A stretch of 64,000 nt of DNA, from NCBI GenBank assembly GCA_029379385.1, contig CM055611.1, positions 19,662,062 to 19,726,061 on the forward strand. The letters are read 5' to 3'. The position numbers were made by a program, and so were the translations under genes. Source of the DNA: Quillaja saponaria. Lineage: Eukaryota > Streptophyta > Magnoliopsida > Fabales > Quillajaceae. Under the pieces are notes generated by a model, which saw only the letters and a list, made by a program, of their open reading frames with translations, had not been told where the DNA came from and did no database searches. Shown here piece after piece: positions 36,201-47,657 of the stretch. Position 1 is the first letter of the stretch. The number at the start of each line of letters is the position of its first letter.

Positions 36201-39200
36201 TACATCCATGCTCCCTTTATCAGATATAAAACACTATTTGACTGCTAGGCTTATCATTGAAATTGAAACCAGAATGGATATAAGAAGGAGAATCCAATGT
36301 CATTATCAGCTATATGAACCTATTATTATTAGGTAAGCACATCAATAAAGTCCACTACTGGTCTTCATAGATTAAACAAGACAATAAATATATGGGTAGT
36401 TCTACTTGTCACAACTTAAGGTACGTATATAATGCCGGTGAATATCCAAAATAAAAAATAGGAAAGCTTGTGCAGTAATAAGAACTGTTCTGATAACAAA
36501 AATATATATATAATTAGTGGAGGAAACTCAGAAAATCAGTATGTTAAAGAATAGGAAGAAGAAAGTGCTCAGATTAACAACCTGCAGGACAACAGCAGTA
36601 GATGACAATGCCAGGCCATTCCCAATGACAATTGCAGCAGGACCAGCTTGGCCACATACAAAATGAGCAACCAAGCCAACTGTCACTGCAGTTACCAAAA
36701 CCTGCATTTGTTCATGCATGTGAGGACCCCAAGAGAGAAACTCCTACACTAATAGCATATAAGCATCCTGGCCCCAGGCCAACTCTAATAACATTCAAAG
36801 AGGATGGTGTTTCCAATCACCTGAGCAGAGCCTAATCCGAAGACATATTTCTTCATGGAACTAAGCCTTTCAACAGAGAGCTAAAAATTGCAGTTCAAAG
36901 CTTCAGTATAACTCTTTTCACTTTTGTGAAAATAAAATTAGTTAAAACAACAAGAAACATCACCTCAAGGCCTATATTGAATAATAAGAAAACAACTCCA
37001 AATTCAGCTATTGCCTTTGTCCCATGAACATGACGAATGATGGAGAGACCATAAGGCCCAATCAAGATTCCAGCAGCCAAGTACCCAAGAACAGGACTGC
37101 CTGAACATTTGTCATGGACAAAAGACATAGCATGAATGGAACAGTAATAAATTTTGGCACCAATATTAGAAAGAAATTATAAGATAAATTATAAGCTATT
37201 CATAAAAATCCATAAAATGGTCAGATGCTTAAGAAAGCAGCAACATTTTGTACTAAAATTACAATCTGATACAAATCATACAGCTTCCCCCATTCATAAA
37301 GAACACATGACGGTTGGTGAACATGGCCACAAAACACAAGCCAGAGAAAAATAATAATAAACAAAGGGGAAAAAATTCATGTTTCAAACTCCATTTGAAA
37401 AAAACTAAGGAATGCGGATCCTAATGCAACTTTATTACATTAAAAAGAAAAAAGTACAAAAATTCTTTCCAAAGGAAGATTGAGGAAACACGGGAATCCA
37501 ATTACCTCCAGGAATTTTTTGAAATAGAGGGACAAATATAACACTTGCAAGCAATAACCAAAGAACATCAAAGAGGGAGGCCTCCTCCTCATTCACCTGA
37601 GGCAAATTAAATAGATTATCAGATGATGAAGTGCATAACAAAGGTAGGAGTCATGAAGGAAAATATGGAATGTAGTGCGTACCTCTTGATGAGGAAGTGA
37701 TGCAATTAGGTTTTTAATTCTCTTCGGAAGTTTCTGCAATTGTCGAACAAGAGGCTTTGCACCTGAGGAAACTTCTTCTATACTAGTGGTGACAACATCT
37801 GGCTGTTGCAGCAGCTGGGCACTCCTCTCTGATCGATTAGAATAGAAGGTGACCCTGTGATAAATTTCAGCATTTTAGATCACTACTGGAATGAAATGTT
37901 TAAACCAGGTGTAACAACCTAAAAATTAAGTGAATGTTAAGTCACAAAATAGTGAAGGCATAAAAAATCAAATGAAGGTTATTCTACATAACTCCCTTTC
38001 AAGAATCCACTACCACAGGAACGCTGACATGTTCAGTTGTAGAAGACCTTATTATAAAGTTATAATTCAATCGTTCTCAGCAGGATTGACAAAACATGTG
38101 GAACAATATGATCTGAATTTTTTTTACTAAACATCTTAATTTTTTTTCACTTTCTGCTTTTTTTGGCACAAGCATAGATTATTTATTGAGACCACAAAGG
38201 GATCCAACTCAAGAACAAAGGAGCAGGAAGTGTACAGGATCTGTTAAATAGAAAGAAAATTCAGTGTCTAGAAATAAAAAAAAATGTCAATGGAATTCAT
38301 CACTGGTTTTCCTAAAATAAAAGAAGGGTCTAGACTAAGAGAAACCAGTGGATCTCAAGCACCTTTCATGCATCCAACATACATAACCAAAGTAACAAAA
38401 TAGCATTCTGAATTAAATGAATTTCCTGTTTCTGAGAGTTGCATTGAGAACTCAAAAGTATAATATTTTATATAATATGACTCATCAAACATAAAGTAAT
38501 GTTGCAAGGAACAAAAACAACATCAATAACAAGAAAGAAAAAGTAGTAGCAAAGAAATACACACCCAGCTCCAAGTAACAATAACCCAACAACCAGCTTT
38601 GGCAGTTGCTTCCTAGCAGACAGCATTAGACCCTGAAAAACTGATGCTGGTGTGAAATCAGTCCCTTCTACAGTAAAAGAGAAGAATGATGCAGAAAAGA
38701 AACGAGAAGACTTCTTCAATAATGCCTTGGGTGCATGCAGAGGTGAAATCTCTCTAGTAAAATCCTTCTGCATTTCCTGCTTCTTTGCTTGAACTGCATT
38801 CTTGGACTTTTCTGCTTCAGCTCCATTTGAAGAGTCTAAACTTAACTTTCCATTCTCATGATCACTCAATTCATCAGACTGGTCCTCAGATGTCTGGATG
38901 GCTTTATCAGATAGAATATCCGGTGACCGCTTGACAATCAAAGATTCACCATCAACTAGGATATCTCTGCTTCCTTCAACAGTGACATCACCCGGAATAT
39001 CTTGAATAACTTTGTCCTCCTCAAGAACAGCCTCATCATTCAAGACCTCTACTTGCGTTGTTTCCAGAGTATTAACAGGAGAAATGGAGGTAGACTTCTC
39101 TGCTCTCTGTAAGGCAATCTCCGCATCATTCAAACGTTGTGTAGCCTCAAGTTCAAAAGCAACAGCTTGCTCTGCTAAAAGCATTATGTTTGTCACATCT

Positions 39201-40213
39201 TCCTCTGCTTTCAAGGCATTCAGCTGTGCCTTTTCAGCAACCACATTCAATCTGTCCACTTCCTTCTGCAATTCCTCCTTTCTACTCTCCAAGTGCATCA
39301 GCTCCGCCTCACAATTCGTCAAATTTGTTTGACATTCCTTGATATCTTCCTCGGTAGCCAAAAGTGCTTTCTCCTCTTCCATGATATCATTATCCCTGTT
39401 GCTCTCAATAGAATCTTCTGGAGAATCAAGTCTCCCTTTTGCAGCCTCCAATGATTCTACTGCCACCTGAAGCTTTGCCTCAGCTAATGAAAGAGCCATT
39501 GTGGCTTCTTTAGCTGCTTCTTTGGCAACAAGTTCTTCATTCACTGTCTCTTGGATGGTATCAAGGGCGGAATTAACATCATTCCAAGCATTGGCTGCTT
39601 CATCCTGCAAAGCTATCGCAGCCTCGGATATTTTTTTAACCTTTTCTTCAAATATAGTACTATTAACATGAGCAACTTCCAATTCTTTCATGGCTTTTTG
39701 CAATAGTTCTTTCAATTCATCCACACTCGGTGCCTCTAGTGCTTCTTCTCCTTCACCTCCTCCTCCTTGATCCTGTTCTTCCCCAGAACCATTTAGTTCA
39801 GGATTACCACTAGGCCCCAAGTCGACATCTGGACTTCCAACAAAACCTACATTCCGGCCATTCCCATCAATATATGCTAGAGAGTCATTACTCTGGCATT
39901 GAAACCAAACAGCTCTTGACCCTTTAAAAAAGGTACTATTTTTACAAAGCAAACTTCTCTTTAAATTTGAACCATCAAACTCTCCTCCAGAAAGCACTCT
40001 CAAATTTCTACAATCACTGCTAGCAATAATTTTCTTCATCCTACTCAAAGGAGCTTTCAAAATAATCCCCGGGTTGCCAAAAAATGTACATCCAACACCT
40101 CTTCTTCTGAACATAGTCCGAGAATCAAAACGACCCACAGTTTTGTGTTTGTAGCTTGTTCCTTCCCCTCCATATAAAATATTTGGCTGCCCAACAGTAA
40201 ACGCGATATCCAT
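24861..40213 (-). CDS. KEA2: K+ efflux antiporter, chloroplast inner envelope (KEA1/KEA2 type)
   Basis: A cation/proton antiporter that exchanges K+ for H+ at the chloroplast inner envelope. Twenty coding exons: 38565-40213, 37683-37854, 37506-37596, 36964-37100, 36821-36880, 36582-36701, 35215-35283, 34260-34325, 33039-33128, 32100-32204, 31669-31797, 28686-28895, 28308-28457, 26982-27035, 26826-26884, 26214-26280, 25959-26135, 25758-25814, 25118-25192, 24861-24983; 1219 residues against about 1170-1190 in Arabidopsis. The first exon encodes a transit-peptide-like start, an acidic stretch and a long Glu/Ala/Lys-rich coiled coil (about residues 160-390). The antiporter domain spans about 610-1000 ([77 protein letters not shown]). 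A KTN/RCK domain follows from about 1018 ([30 protein letters not shown]). KEA1 and KEA2 cannot be separated here. The ATG follows a probable leader intron (acceptor near 40231). Confidence 0.96.
29510..29517 (+). repeat. Left target duplication of the hAT element
   Basis: TTGTGGAG, identical to 30365-30372. Eight bases is the standard hAT duplication length. Confidence 0.75.
29518..30364. mobile_element. Nonautonomous hAT element inside a KEA intron
   Basis: An 847-bp insertion in the 2.8 kb intron between the exons at 31669-31797 and 28686-28895. The ends are CAGTGCTATGAAAAG on the left and, reverse complemented, CAATGTTTTAAAAAG on the right (11 of 15 identical), matching the CA(G/A)TG start typical of hAT TIRs. 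The flanks carry a perfect 8-bp duplication. Near both ends are many GCGCCTAGGCGC-like subterminal words (AGGCGCACCTAGGCGCTAGG on the left, GCGCCTAGGCAA and ACACCTAGCGC on the right). The middle (about 29880-29990) has a short acidic frame ([18 protein letters not shown]) that may be the worn end of a transposase, plus an (AT)n run. Confidence 0.85.
30196..30229. repeat. (AT)n microsatellite in the hAT element
   Basis: About 17 perfect AT units, a likely length-variable site. Confidence 0.9.
30365..30372 (+). repeat. Right target duplication of the hAT element
   Basis: TTGTGGAG, identical to 29510-29517. Confidence 0.75.
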
Positions 40214-42462
40214 ATTGTATTTCTTGGCCTGTCAAAGCACAATACTCGTAGACCTAGACACTCTTTAATGCATTTTACAAGCACTAACTGACCTGTAGTC
40301 AAACATCTGTAGAAAGAATTTGAAAATTAAAAAATATAGACATATTGCATACTTGATGACTAAACACAGTCTTCACTCTTCACATTCATCTGAATTCTAA
40401 AATTAAAACATCCCAGTACCGTCAAGACTAAAAAACTGCTGACAGCAAACTCAGAAACTATACACAGTACACACGCATACACAAATCATAAAGACATATA
40501 TATGCATTTATTAATTTACTAAGGCAATTGAATCCCATTTGTAGCAATTGCAGTCAAAGCCATTAGTTTTGCCAAAGTCAGTCATTCAGTCAAATATAAA
40601 TTTATACAAAAATAGCTAAATATGCGTTTGCAAGGAAGGAAATGAAATACTAGTATACCGACCAATCATGACGACCCAAAATTTGGAGGTGGAGCTGAAA
40701 AAATCAATGGCGGAGTCTCTGAGAAAGTTAGGGCGGAAAATGACGGAGCTGATAAACAAATCGACGTGGCCTTCACTGTTCGGTTTTGCTTGTTTTGTCT
40801 GTTACAGGGTCAAATAGCGCACGTAACAAAAATGACGAAAGATTTTTTGTCTCCCGCCCCTACTTTCTCTTTCTCCGTTTGGAAAGTAGGAAAATGAAAC
40901 TTCACAGGTGAGAAAATCTAATAATTGGTTGTTATTTTATTGAAATGGCGTGGAGTAAGTGATTTAATATACTACAGGATTAAGGATATTCTTTTTAGAA
41001 TTGGCGTATCGACTCGCAGTTTATTTGCGTGTATAGTACGAACCAATTATGTAATATCTGACTGTGAATCGTATTGGAAACGGCGTAGTACACGTCACTT
41101 TGTCTCCGTAGTTTCATGATCATATTAACGCTTCGTCAGAGCGTGAGATTCGTTCAATTTGTTGTGTATTTTATTTATATATAATCTTATATTTTTTAAA
41201 TCCTTTGATTTTTATTTAATTTTTTCATCAACCTATACTATAACAAGTGGAGGCAATTGTTATTGTGAAGATATTATAAATAAAAATTATAATATTATTT
41301 AATTCATAAATTGGTATGTTATGAAATGTTTTAATTTTTAAAAATTAAATTTATTGAATTTTATTAAATGAATGAGCTTTTCTAACAAGTATTTTGAGGA
41401 TTTTTTTTTTTTTTTTGTAAAGATAAAATATTTGTTAAAATATAACAAATATTGTTTTTGAAAATTAAAACTTTCTAAATGTAATATCTCAAGTATTAAT
41501 ATTACTGAGACTATAATTAATTAAATTTTATATTTATAGAACATTGATAAGTGTTCTCAAAGCATTGATTCAAAAAGGCCTTGTAAAAATTCATATGGTC
41601 TCCTTTATTTTTCACCATCTTTTTAAAAATTACATATAATACTCATATTCTCTTTTTTTTTTTTTTTTTTTTGCTATTTTTAATTTAACAGCTTTTAATG
41701 TCTTTTTATAAATTTAAAAAATAATAGTAATAACTATTACAGCACTTTAGAATTTAAATTAAACAAAAATTTTGTTAGTTAATTTGAATTTATTAAAACT
41801 TTTTACAATATCTTATGTTTTTAAAAATTATTATTTACTGATAACTATTCATGTTACCTTCATTTTTCTTCCACAAAACATTATCTCTCACGTATTTACA
41901 TTTTCACCTGCACACTTACAAATTCTAACTCTTTTTTTCCTACCCACTTGCATTTGTTAAAAAAAAAAAAAAAACCACATCACAAGCGTACGTGTGTTCA
42001 CGAGGCTAGTTGTATAAAAGGCCAAATTGCACACATTGTGCAACAAAGTTCAAATCCTAACTTTAGTAATACAACGTAAAGTTCACTAATTTGATTGTTA
42101 ACTAAGATTATGGTGATTGTTCGGTTTTAAAAAAAGAAAAAAAATCTTCATCTTTGATGTTTTTCAAAATTAATTTGATAAATGAAAATTCTCACGTGTG
42201 TTATACTAATAGAAATATTGTTGTTGATATAATAAATTACAGTCTTAAACCACCATCAGAAGTGGAAAAAAAAAAAATACAATAAAGTGAAAAACACAAA
42301 CTTTAAGATCTATAGAGAGATATAAAATTAGAAACGTATCACCACACCACACAATATATGTCATAAGAATGGACAAATCTATTAATTTATTGAATAAACA
42401 TACAAAAAATAGTAAAAAACAAAACTAGGAAGCTGCCACCAAAAAGGAGTGATGACAGTCAA
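40214..42462. other. KEA leader/promoter and intergenic DNA
   Basis: On the minus strand the ATG is preceded by an acceptor (TTTGACAG ending near 40231), so a leader intron is likely and a noncoding first exon probably lies around 40670-40800, where the DNA becomes GC-richer. Beyond about 41100 the DNA is AT-rich with homopolymer runs (T run at 41653-41672, A run near 41960). No gene seen. Confidence 0.5.
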
Positions 42463-42513
42463 CTAGTCCAAGAATCCAAATGACCCACAGTTTTGTGTTT
42501 GTTGCTTGTGCCT
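42463..42513 (+). repeat. Copy of a 51-bp piece of KEA exon 1
   Basis: Matches 40113-40163 in the same orientation, 45 of 51 bases by eye, with an identical core GACCCACAGTTTTGTGTTTG. The source lies in the first coding exon of KEA (read on the minus strand). There is no adjacent splice site, so this looks like filler or template-switch DNA rather than an exon. Confidence 0.8.
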
Positions 42514-43643
42514 ATCTAAACCCGATTAATAAATGATTGGTCATGTTGGATTAAAATAACACGACCTATTTTATTAACCTGTCACAGTTAATAACCTATA
42601 AAAAACTTGTTAAAGTGTAAATAATATAATTAACATTTGCAACCTATAACTTAAGTACAAAAAAGTTTGAATATTATCACAACATGTGGAAGATATAACA
42701 TCACAATTCATAATAACCTTTAAAATTAAAATTCAAGTACTTATAAATCAAAATAACATCGTAAATAAGTTAAATTAATTAATATATAGGTCATGTTTGT
42801 GTATAAGTTCATCGATACCATTTTATTTTTTGGGTTTAGTTGTGTTTTTTTTGGGTTCATGGGTCAACCAATATAACAACACAAAATTTTACGGCCATAA
42901 TCGTGTCAATATATTTTCGATATGTCATTTTGAAGTCGAGGTTGCTTGTTGTGTCAAAATTTTCCACCCCTACTAACAACTTTTAAGTTTTAAAGCTTAC
43001 TTGATCCTGGAACATTATTAACATGCAATATACAAGATACATGTCATTGAGTCTTACTTATACAACTCAAATTTTTAAGTTGTTAATTCTTTATTAGTGA
43101 TAATTACATGGCATCACAATAAGATAACAGGTCTGAGCAGGTGAGATAACATGAAGGTCAACCTTATTTAGCCACTTTGATGGTTGCTTTGAGATCTGGC
43201 TGCAGCTTCAACATTAATTTTTTTATTTTTGCGGCAGTGACTTTCAAAATGCATTTGTTTAAATTTATTATGTAATATGTATGATCGTCTTCTATAATCA
43301 AGAAGGGGGGTAACTCAGACATCTCTCAGGAATGAAGAACAAACTTGATGTAAGATTTCCATTTTAGTTTGCTGGAATCATTTGACTTGTTTAAGAAAAA
43401 ATAAATAAAAAATTTCCCAACAAGAACAAGAGAATAAATATATCCTTAATTCTTTTTCTTTGCAGACATACATTACCTCTCAATTTACATTCCAAACTCA
43501 AAATAATTTTGTGAACGAAGCGTGGTCTTTGAATTTCAACATGATATGAGAGAGTCAGCAACACTCAACAGAAGATTTTAAGAACTCCAAAAGACAAGAA
43601 CAAAGAGAGGAACCAATGCAGTCTTAATTCATTTTCTTCTTTT
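42514..43643. other. Intergenic, with a possible worn repeat
   Basis: From about 42520 to 42975 the sequence has words such as GGTCATGTT, AACCTGTCACAGTTAATAACC and a CCACCCCTAC end, typical of a common plant nonautonomous element, but no paired left end is visible. The rest up to 43643 is AT-rich and includes the likely 3' untranslated region of the LIM gene. Confidence 0.4.
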
Positions 43644-44933
43644 TTAAGATGATTGCTCTTCTGTCTTGTTCTGTTCAGTTTCTGGCTCTGTCTCCGGCAC
43701 TGGCTCTGGCTTTGGTTCTGGCTCTTGCTCTGGCTCAACTGGTTCTGGTGGTGGTGTAGCATTCTTCTTATTAGCAGCAGATTGAAGTACATGCTGATAG
43801 TTCCCTTTCTCCATAAAAAGTTGAGCAAAATGGTGCTTGCAGTACAGGACACCGTCAAGAGCAGCATAGTTAGAATGTGTAAGAGGACAGCCTGCCTGAG
43901 CACACCTAAAGCAATTCTTGTGGTAGCACTCTCCTTCCAGTGTCACCTATTCAGAAATATCAAACTTAACCGGTTAATTTGCTTAAACCCGAGCCTTAAT
44001 CCTTATGATCTCATCTCTAATCAAAATCTTGACATTGATATGCATGCAGTTAATGTAGAAAGGCAAAAATGAGGCCAGACCAAATTTGTTCAACAAATTC
44101 TTCCTAATAAAGACAGTTAACCAAGTTTTACACATAATGTCGGAGTTGTTATCCTTTATGTCAGTCTTTATAACTAGGAAGTATTTGCTCGAATCAATCC
44201 TGCAATTACAACTTTTCCTCATTTCTGTTAGCTTTTGCTGTTGCCCAAACAGATCAGGTGAAAAGCAGTAGCAGAAAATTGTGTGTATACGCAACATTGA
44301 GATAATAACAAACCTTTTCCAGTGGATAGACTGTTTTAGTGCAAACTGAACATTTGTCTTGTGTTCCACTGAACATGGAGGACAGTCTGCTTGGGGTCCT
44401 GGTCTGTAGAAGATTGTTGTAATCATTTTGTTAGTATGAGTATAATAAATATATCTTTTTTATTAGATTAAAAAGAACTGCAAATGACAGATCATAAAAT
44501 TAAAAATAATCTGAAGAATGAAAGAGTGATTCATTTGTTTGAGAACCAAATATATATGCAGGATAGTGATCATACCAGCTCATTTTGTTTCTCAGGAGAC
44601 TTTCCTGCAACAGTTTTCATCATAAAACAACATTTGTTAGCCAAATAAAAAGTAATAGCATTTCTAGATTTCTTTTTTTAATTGCATTATTTATTAGCGA
44701 AAAGCAATGGATGGCAGATTGAATATAATATCTAACCATATTGTTGAAAATTCTTGCTGAAATTCCCAGACTCCTTGAAAAGCTGTTCAAAATGTGTTCT
44801 GCAATAGAGGATTCCATCCATGGAGGAGTAGCTGCTCATCTGTCCAATATGTATAAAGTTAGTACCAGTAAGAATGTATCATTGGCCTGCTAAAAATGAA
44901 AGCGCGGCAAGATTGGTATCCCATTAAGCAAGT

Positions 44934-44985
<52 letters not shown>

Positions 44986-45223
44986 AAAATTCTTGACAGA
45001 ACTGAGAAAGCTTTAAACATGTTGAAATTTGAAAGGAAACACTAAATTTGTAATAGAAATGAAAGAAAATGGTGTTGAAGAAACATACTGTAAGATTTCC
45101 CTTGCAATGAGCACATTTGAAGCAGGTTTTATGATAAGTTATCCCTTCAAGGGACAACAAATCAACCACATAAACAGTCTTATCACAAGCCTTGCATTTA
45201 TCTAGAGTTCCTGTGAATGCCAT
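43644..45223 (-). CDS. PLIM2: Two-LIM-domain actin-bundling protein (PLIM2 type)
   Basis: Plant two-LIM proteins bind and bundle actin filaments; the PLIM2 group acts mainly in pollen. Five exons: 45089-45223, 44737-44839, 44576-44604, 44314-44403 and 43644-43946, giving 219 residues. LIM1 starts at residue 10 (CKAC, then YHKTCFKCAHC, then LYCRTHFEQLF). The linker is GKSPEKQNELTRTPSRLSS. LIM2 follows (CSVCTKTVYPLEK, YHKNCFRCAQAGC, LYCKHHFAQLF). The C-terminal tail alternates Glu, Pro and Gln (residues about 190-219), as in pollen-type members and unlike the short-tailed WLIM group. The placement in PLIM2 rests on the tail and on the N-terminus MAFTGTLDKCKACDKTVY. It is divergent to the elongation factor gene, with a 1.7 kb gap between the leaders. 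Confidence 0.93.
44934..44984. repeat. Compound (AT)n(AG)n microsatellite in LIM intron 1
   Basis: About 10 AT units are followed by about 15 AG units. Confidence 0.9.
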
Positions 45224-46754
45224 TTTTTTTACTTTCTCAACAAAGATTGATCAAAATCAAAGCTCAGAAACCTTTTCCTGCTTTAAGTTTTTTTTTTTTT
45301 TTTCCCCCCGCAGGTTGTCTGAGACTCTGAGGATCAAAGAGAAAGTTCAACAACACTCATTACCAGGTGCCTCAGACAAAGTCTTGGATTTGTCTAATGA
45401 AAAGTCATTTTATATCAGATTATAACGGATCTTATCTCCCAAGAAAAATGGTGGAAACAAGAAAGGAAGACCCCAAATATTATGAGGTGAAGATGGAAAA
45501 TGCTGTAATTGTGGATGCCATTTCATTGAATTGGAGTGAATGAAGGTGGTGCTTTGACTTTTTCAAGAGTGAAAATTATGGGATGTATTTGACCTTAAAT
45601 TATAATTTGGATTAAGATATCTAAATTATAAATATCAAATTCATATGTTTTTTAAACAAGTCCTCATCATCTCCATTCTACATTAACTCAAAATCCATCA
45701 TAGTTAGGAATTAGGAAAAACAATTTTTTTAGTAATTGAAAATATTACACTTTTCAAGTTTCCTAATTATAACAATATTTAATTTAGCATTTTTCTTATC
45801 AAAGAAGAAAAAATAACCAATGAATTAAAAGACACTGACCTATTTAATCTTTTCTTAAAACATGAAAATTATATGTTCAAGACTCTTTTTTGTTGTATTT
45901 TAAAAATATTTTGAGATAATTTTAAGTTAATTAAATCTTTTTTCTATTGAAAAGAAGTATTTTTACACATACATTCAACAATTTTTGTTTTTATTTTTTA
46001 TTTTTAAAGTCCAAACATAATAATATATTCATGTAATTATGTCCAAAATTTTAAAAACAAAAATATAAAAACGAATTCAAATACATACATCCTAAGTATG
46101 TATGAGCTACGTGCTATGCACATTTGAAAGGTAAAAGTTCAAAATCAAAAGTTGTTAGTGATTATGCATTAGTAGATATTTTATAATAAACATCCCACAA
46201 TTTATTTGTAATGACTCATTTATGTATCATAATAAACCAATAGCGAATGCGAATAATTTTTGTATGTTTATAGATATTTAACTGTAAATTGGTAAACATA
46301 TTTGTTTATTATTATAATGTAAGCTTCTGTGCTAAATTTGTATATATTAATATAATTCAATATAAATCGTTAATGTATGTTTTTATTTATTTTGTATTAC
46401 ATATTTTATCATAAATCATAAATTTTTATTTTATTATTTTTGTTTTTGTGCTTATATCACTCATAAGTCATCAAATACTCAATTAGCTTATTTAATAAAG
46501 TGTGATTCAACTGATAAAATACATTTAAACTTAATAGTTGAGAAACTTATGTAATATAGCATGTAAAAAAATATTTGTAGAAATAGGATAATTATGAACC
46601 CTAAATAAAATTAGACTTACACTTAAAAAATAACGATTTAACCGTTTGAAAAAAAAATTTAGACTTACTCAGTGAATAAAATAAAAATAAAAATCGTAGT
46701 TAGTCATTTTTTGTGAATTCAATTCAAGGCAATAAGCAAATAACAGAACCTAAT
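45224..46754. other. Intergenic between the divergent LIM and eEF2 genes
   Basis: The first part includes the LIM leader region, with a T run followed by CCCCCC at about 45285-45310. From about 45600 to 46700 the sequence is AT-rich with no gene visible. Confidence 0.55.
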
Positions 46755-46876
46755 TGGGCCTAAAGCTAAACAATTAGCCTCCGGAGATTTAACCGTTTAA
46801 ACCTATTATCTCCGGGCCCAGCCTCAAAACAAAAACCCTAGCTGCCGCGGGAATAATTCTACAAATCTTATAAATA
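46755..46876 (+). promoter_or_regulatory. Promoter of elongation factor 2: site II, telo-box, TATA
   Basis: TGGGCC at 46755-46760 and its reverse GGCCCA at 46815-46820 (site II elements), AAACCCTA at 46833-46840 (telo-box) and TATAAATA at 46869-46876. This combination is characteristic of plant genes for translation components that are induced in dividing cells. Transcription should start near 46900. Confidence 0.7.
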
Positions 46877-46987
46877 CTTCACTCAAAACTCTCATCTCCC
46901 TTCACTTGTCTTCACAGAGCCTGACGGAGCTGAATTTTCCGAAGTCGCCGCCTCACCTTCTCTTTCTACCTATTTCCGCTCTATCAG

Positions 46988-47621
46988 GTTTTTCATTGAT
47001 TCCCCGTATTACATCGCGAAGAATTTCACGCTTTTTCTCTTTCCGAATGTATTTCTGATTCTTTTCCTGATTGCCAAACGGATACATTGTGATTTGGTGT
47101 TTTCAGACTGGTATTGTTGAAGGTCTGGATTTTATATGGTTACTTTTAAAAACATTTTTACGATTAGTGAGAATATTTTGTTTCTTTTTTGTTCCAAATT
47201 AAGAATTAATGTTTCATGGGATTGGTTTGATGTTTTTAATGATTTAACATATGTGGCAAAGTCTCACGGATCAGTTGTTATTCTTGTTTAGATCGAATCC
47301 ATATCAGCATGTTACAAAGTTTGAAATCCAATTACTGTATATGTGTTTGATAAATTGGTCTTGGATGTGAAGCTTATAGTTTATAGTTATATGACGCTTT
47401 GTTACTGTATTTTCTTCGAGTTTCTTATGTATTGTCCAGTTAAGTTTTTGGTTTGAGTAAATTTGTTCTTAGTGGTAATTTGTTAGATGTAGTGATTACT
47501 TTATTGATAAAAGATTTTGTTACTCTTTTATGCTTGAATGTTCGGGGTGTCCAGTTGAGGTTGAGCAATTTAGATATTTCTTTCACCTTTTTCGTGAAGC
47601 TAATTTCATTACCTTTTGCAG
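46988..47621 (+). other. Leader intron of elongation factor 2
   Basis: The first noncoding exon ends CTATCAG at 46987 with a GT donor; the acceptor TTTTGCAG ends at 47621, and the ATG at 47658 is in the next exon. Leader introns near the start often raise expression in plant translation genes. I saw no snoRNA boxes in it. Confidence 0.7.
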
Positions 47622-47657
47622 GTGAAATTTGTTTGAGACATTTAAGAGGGAGCTAAG

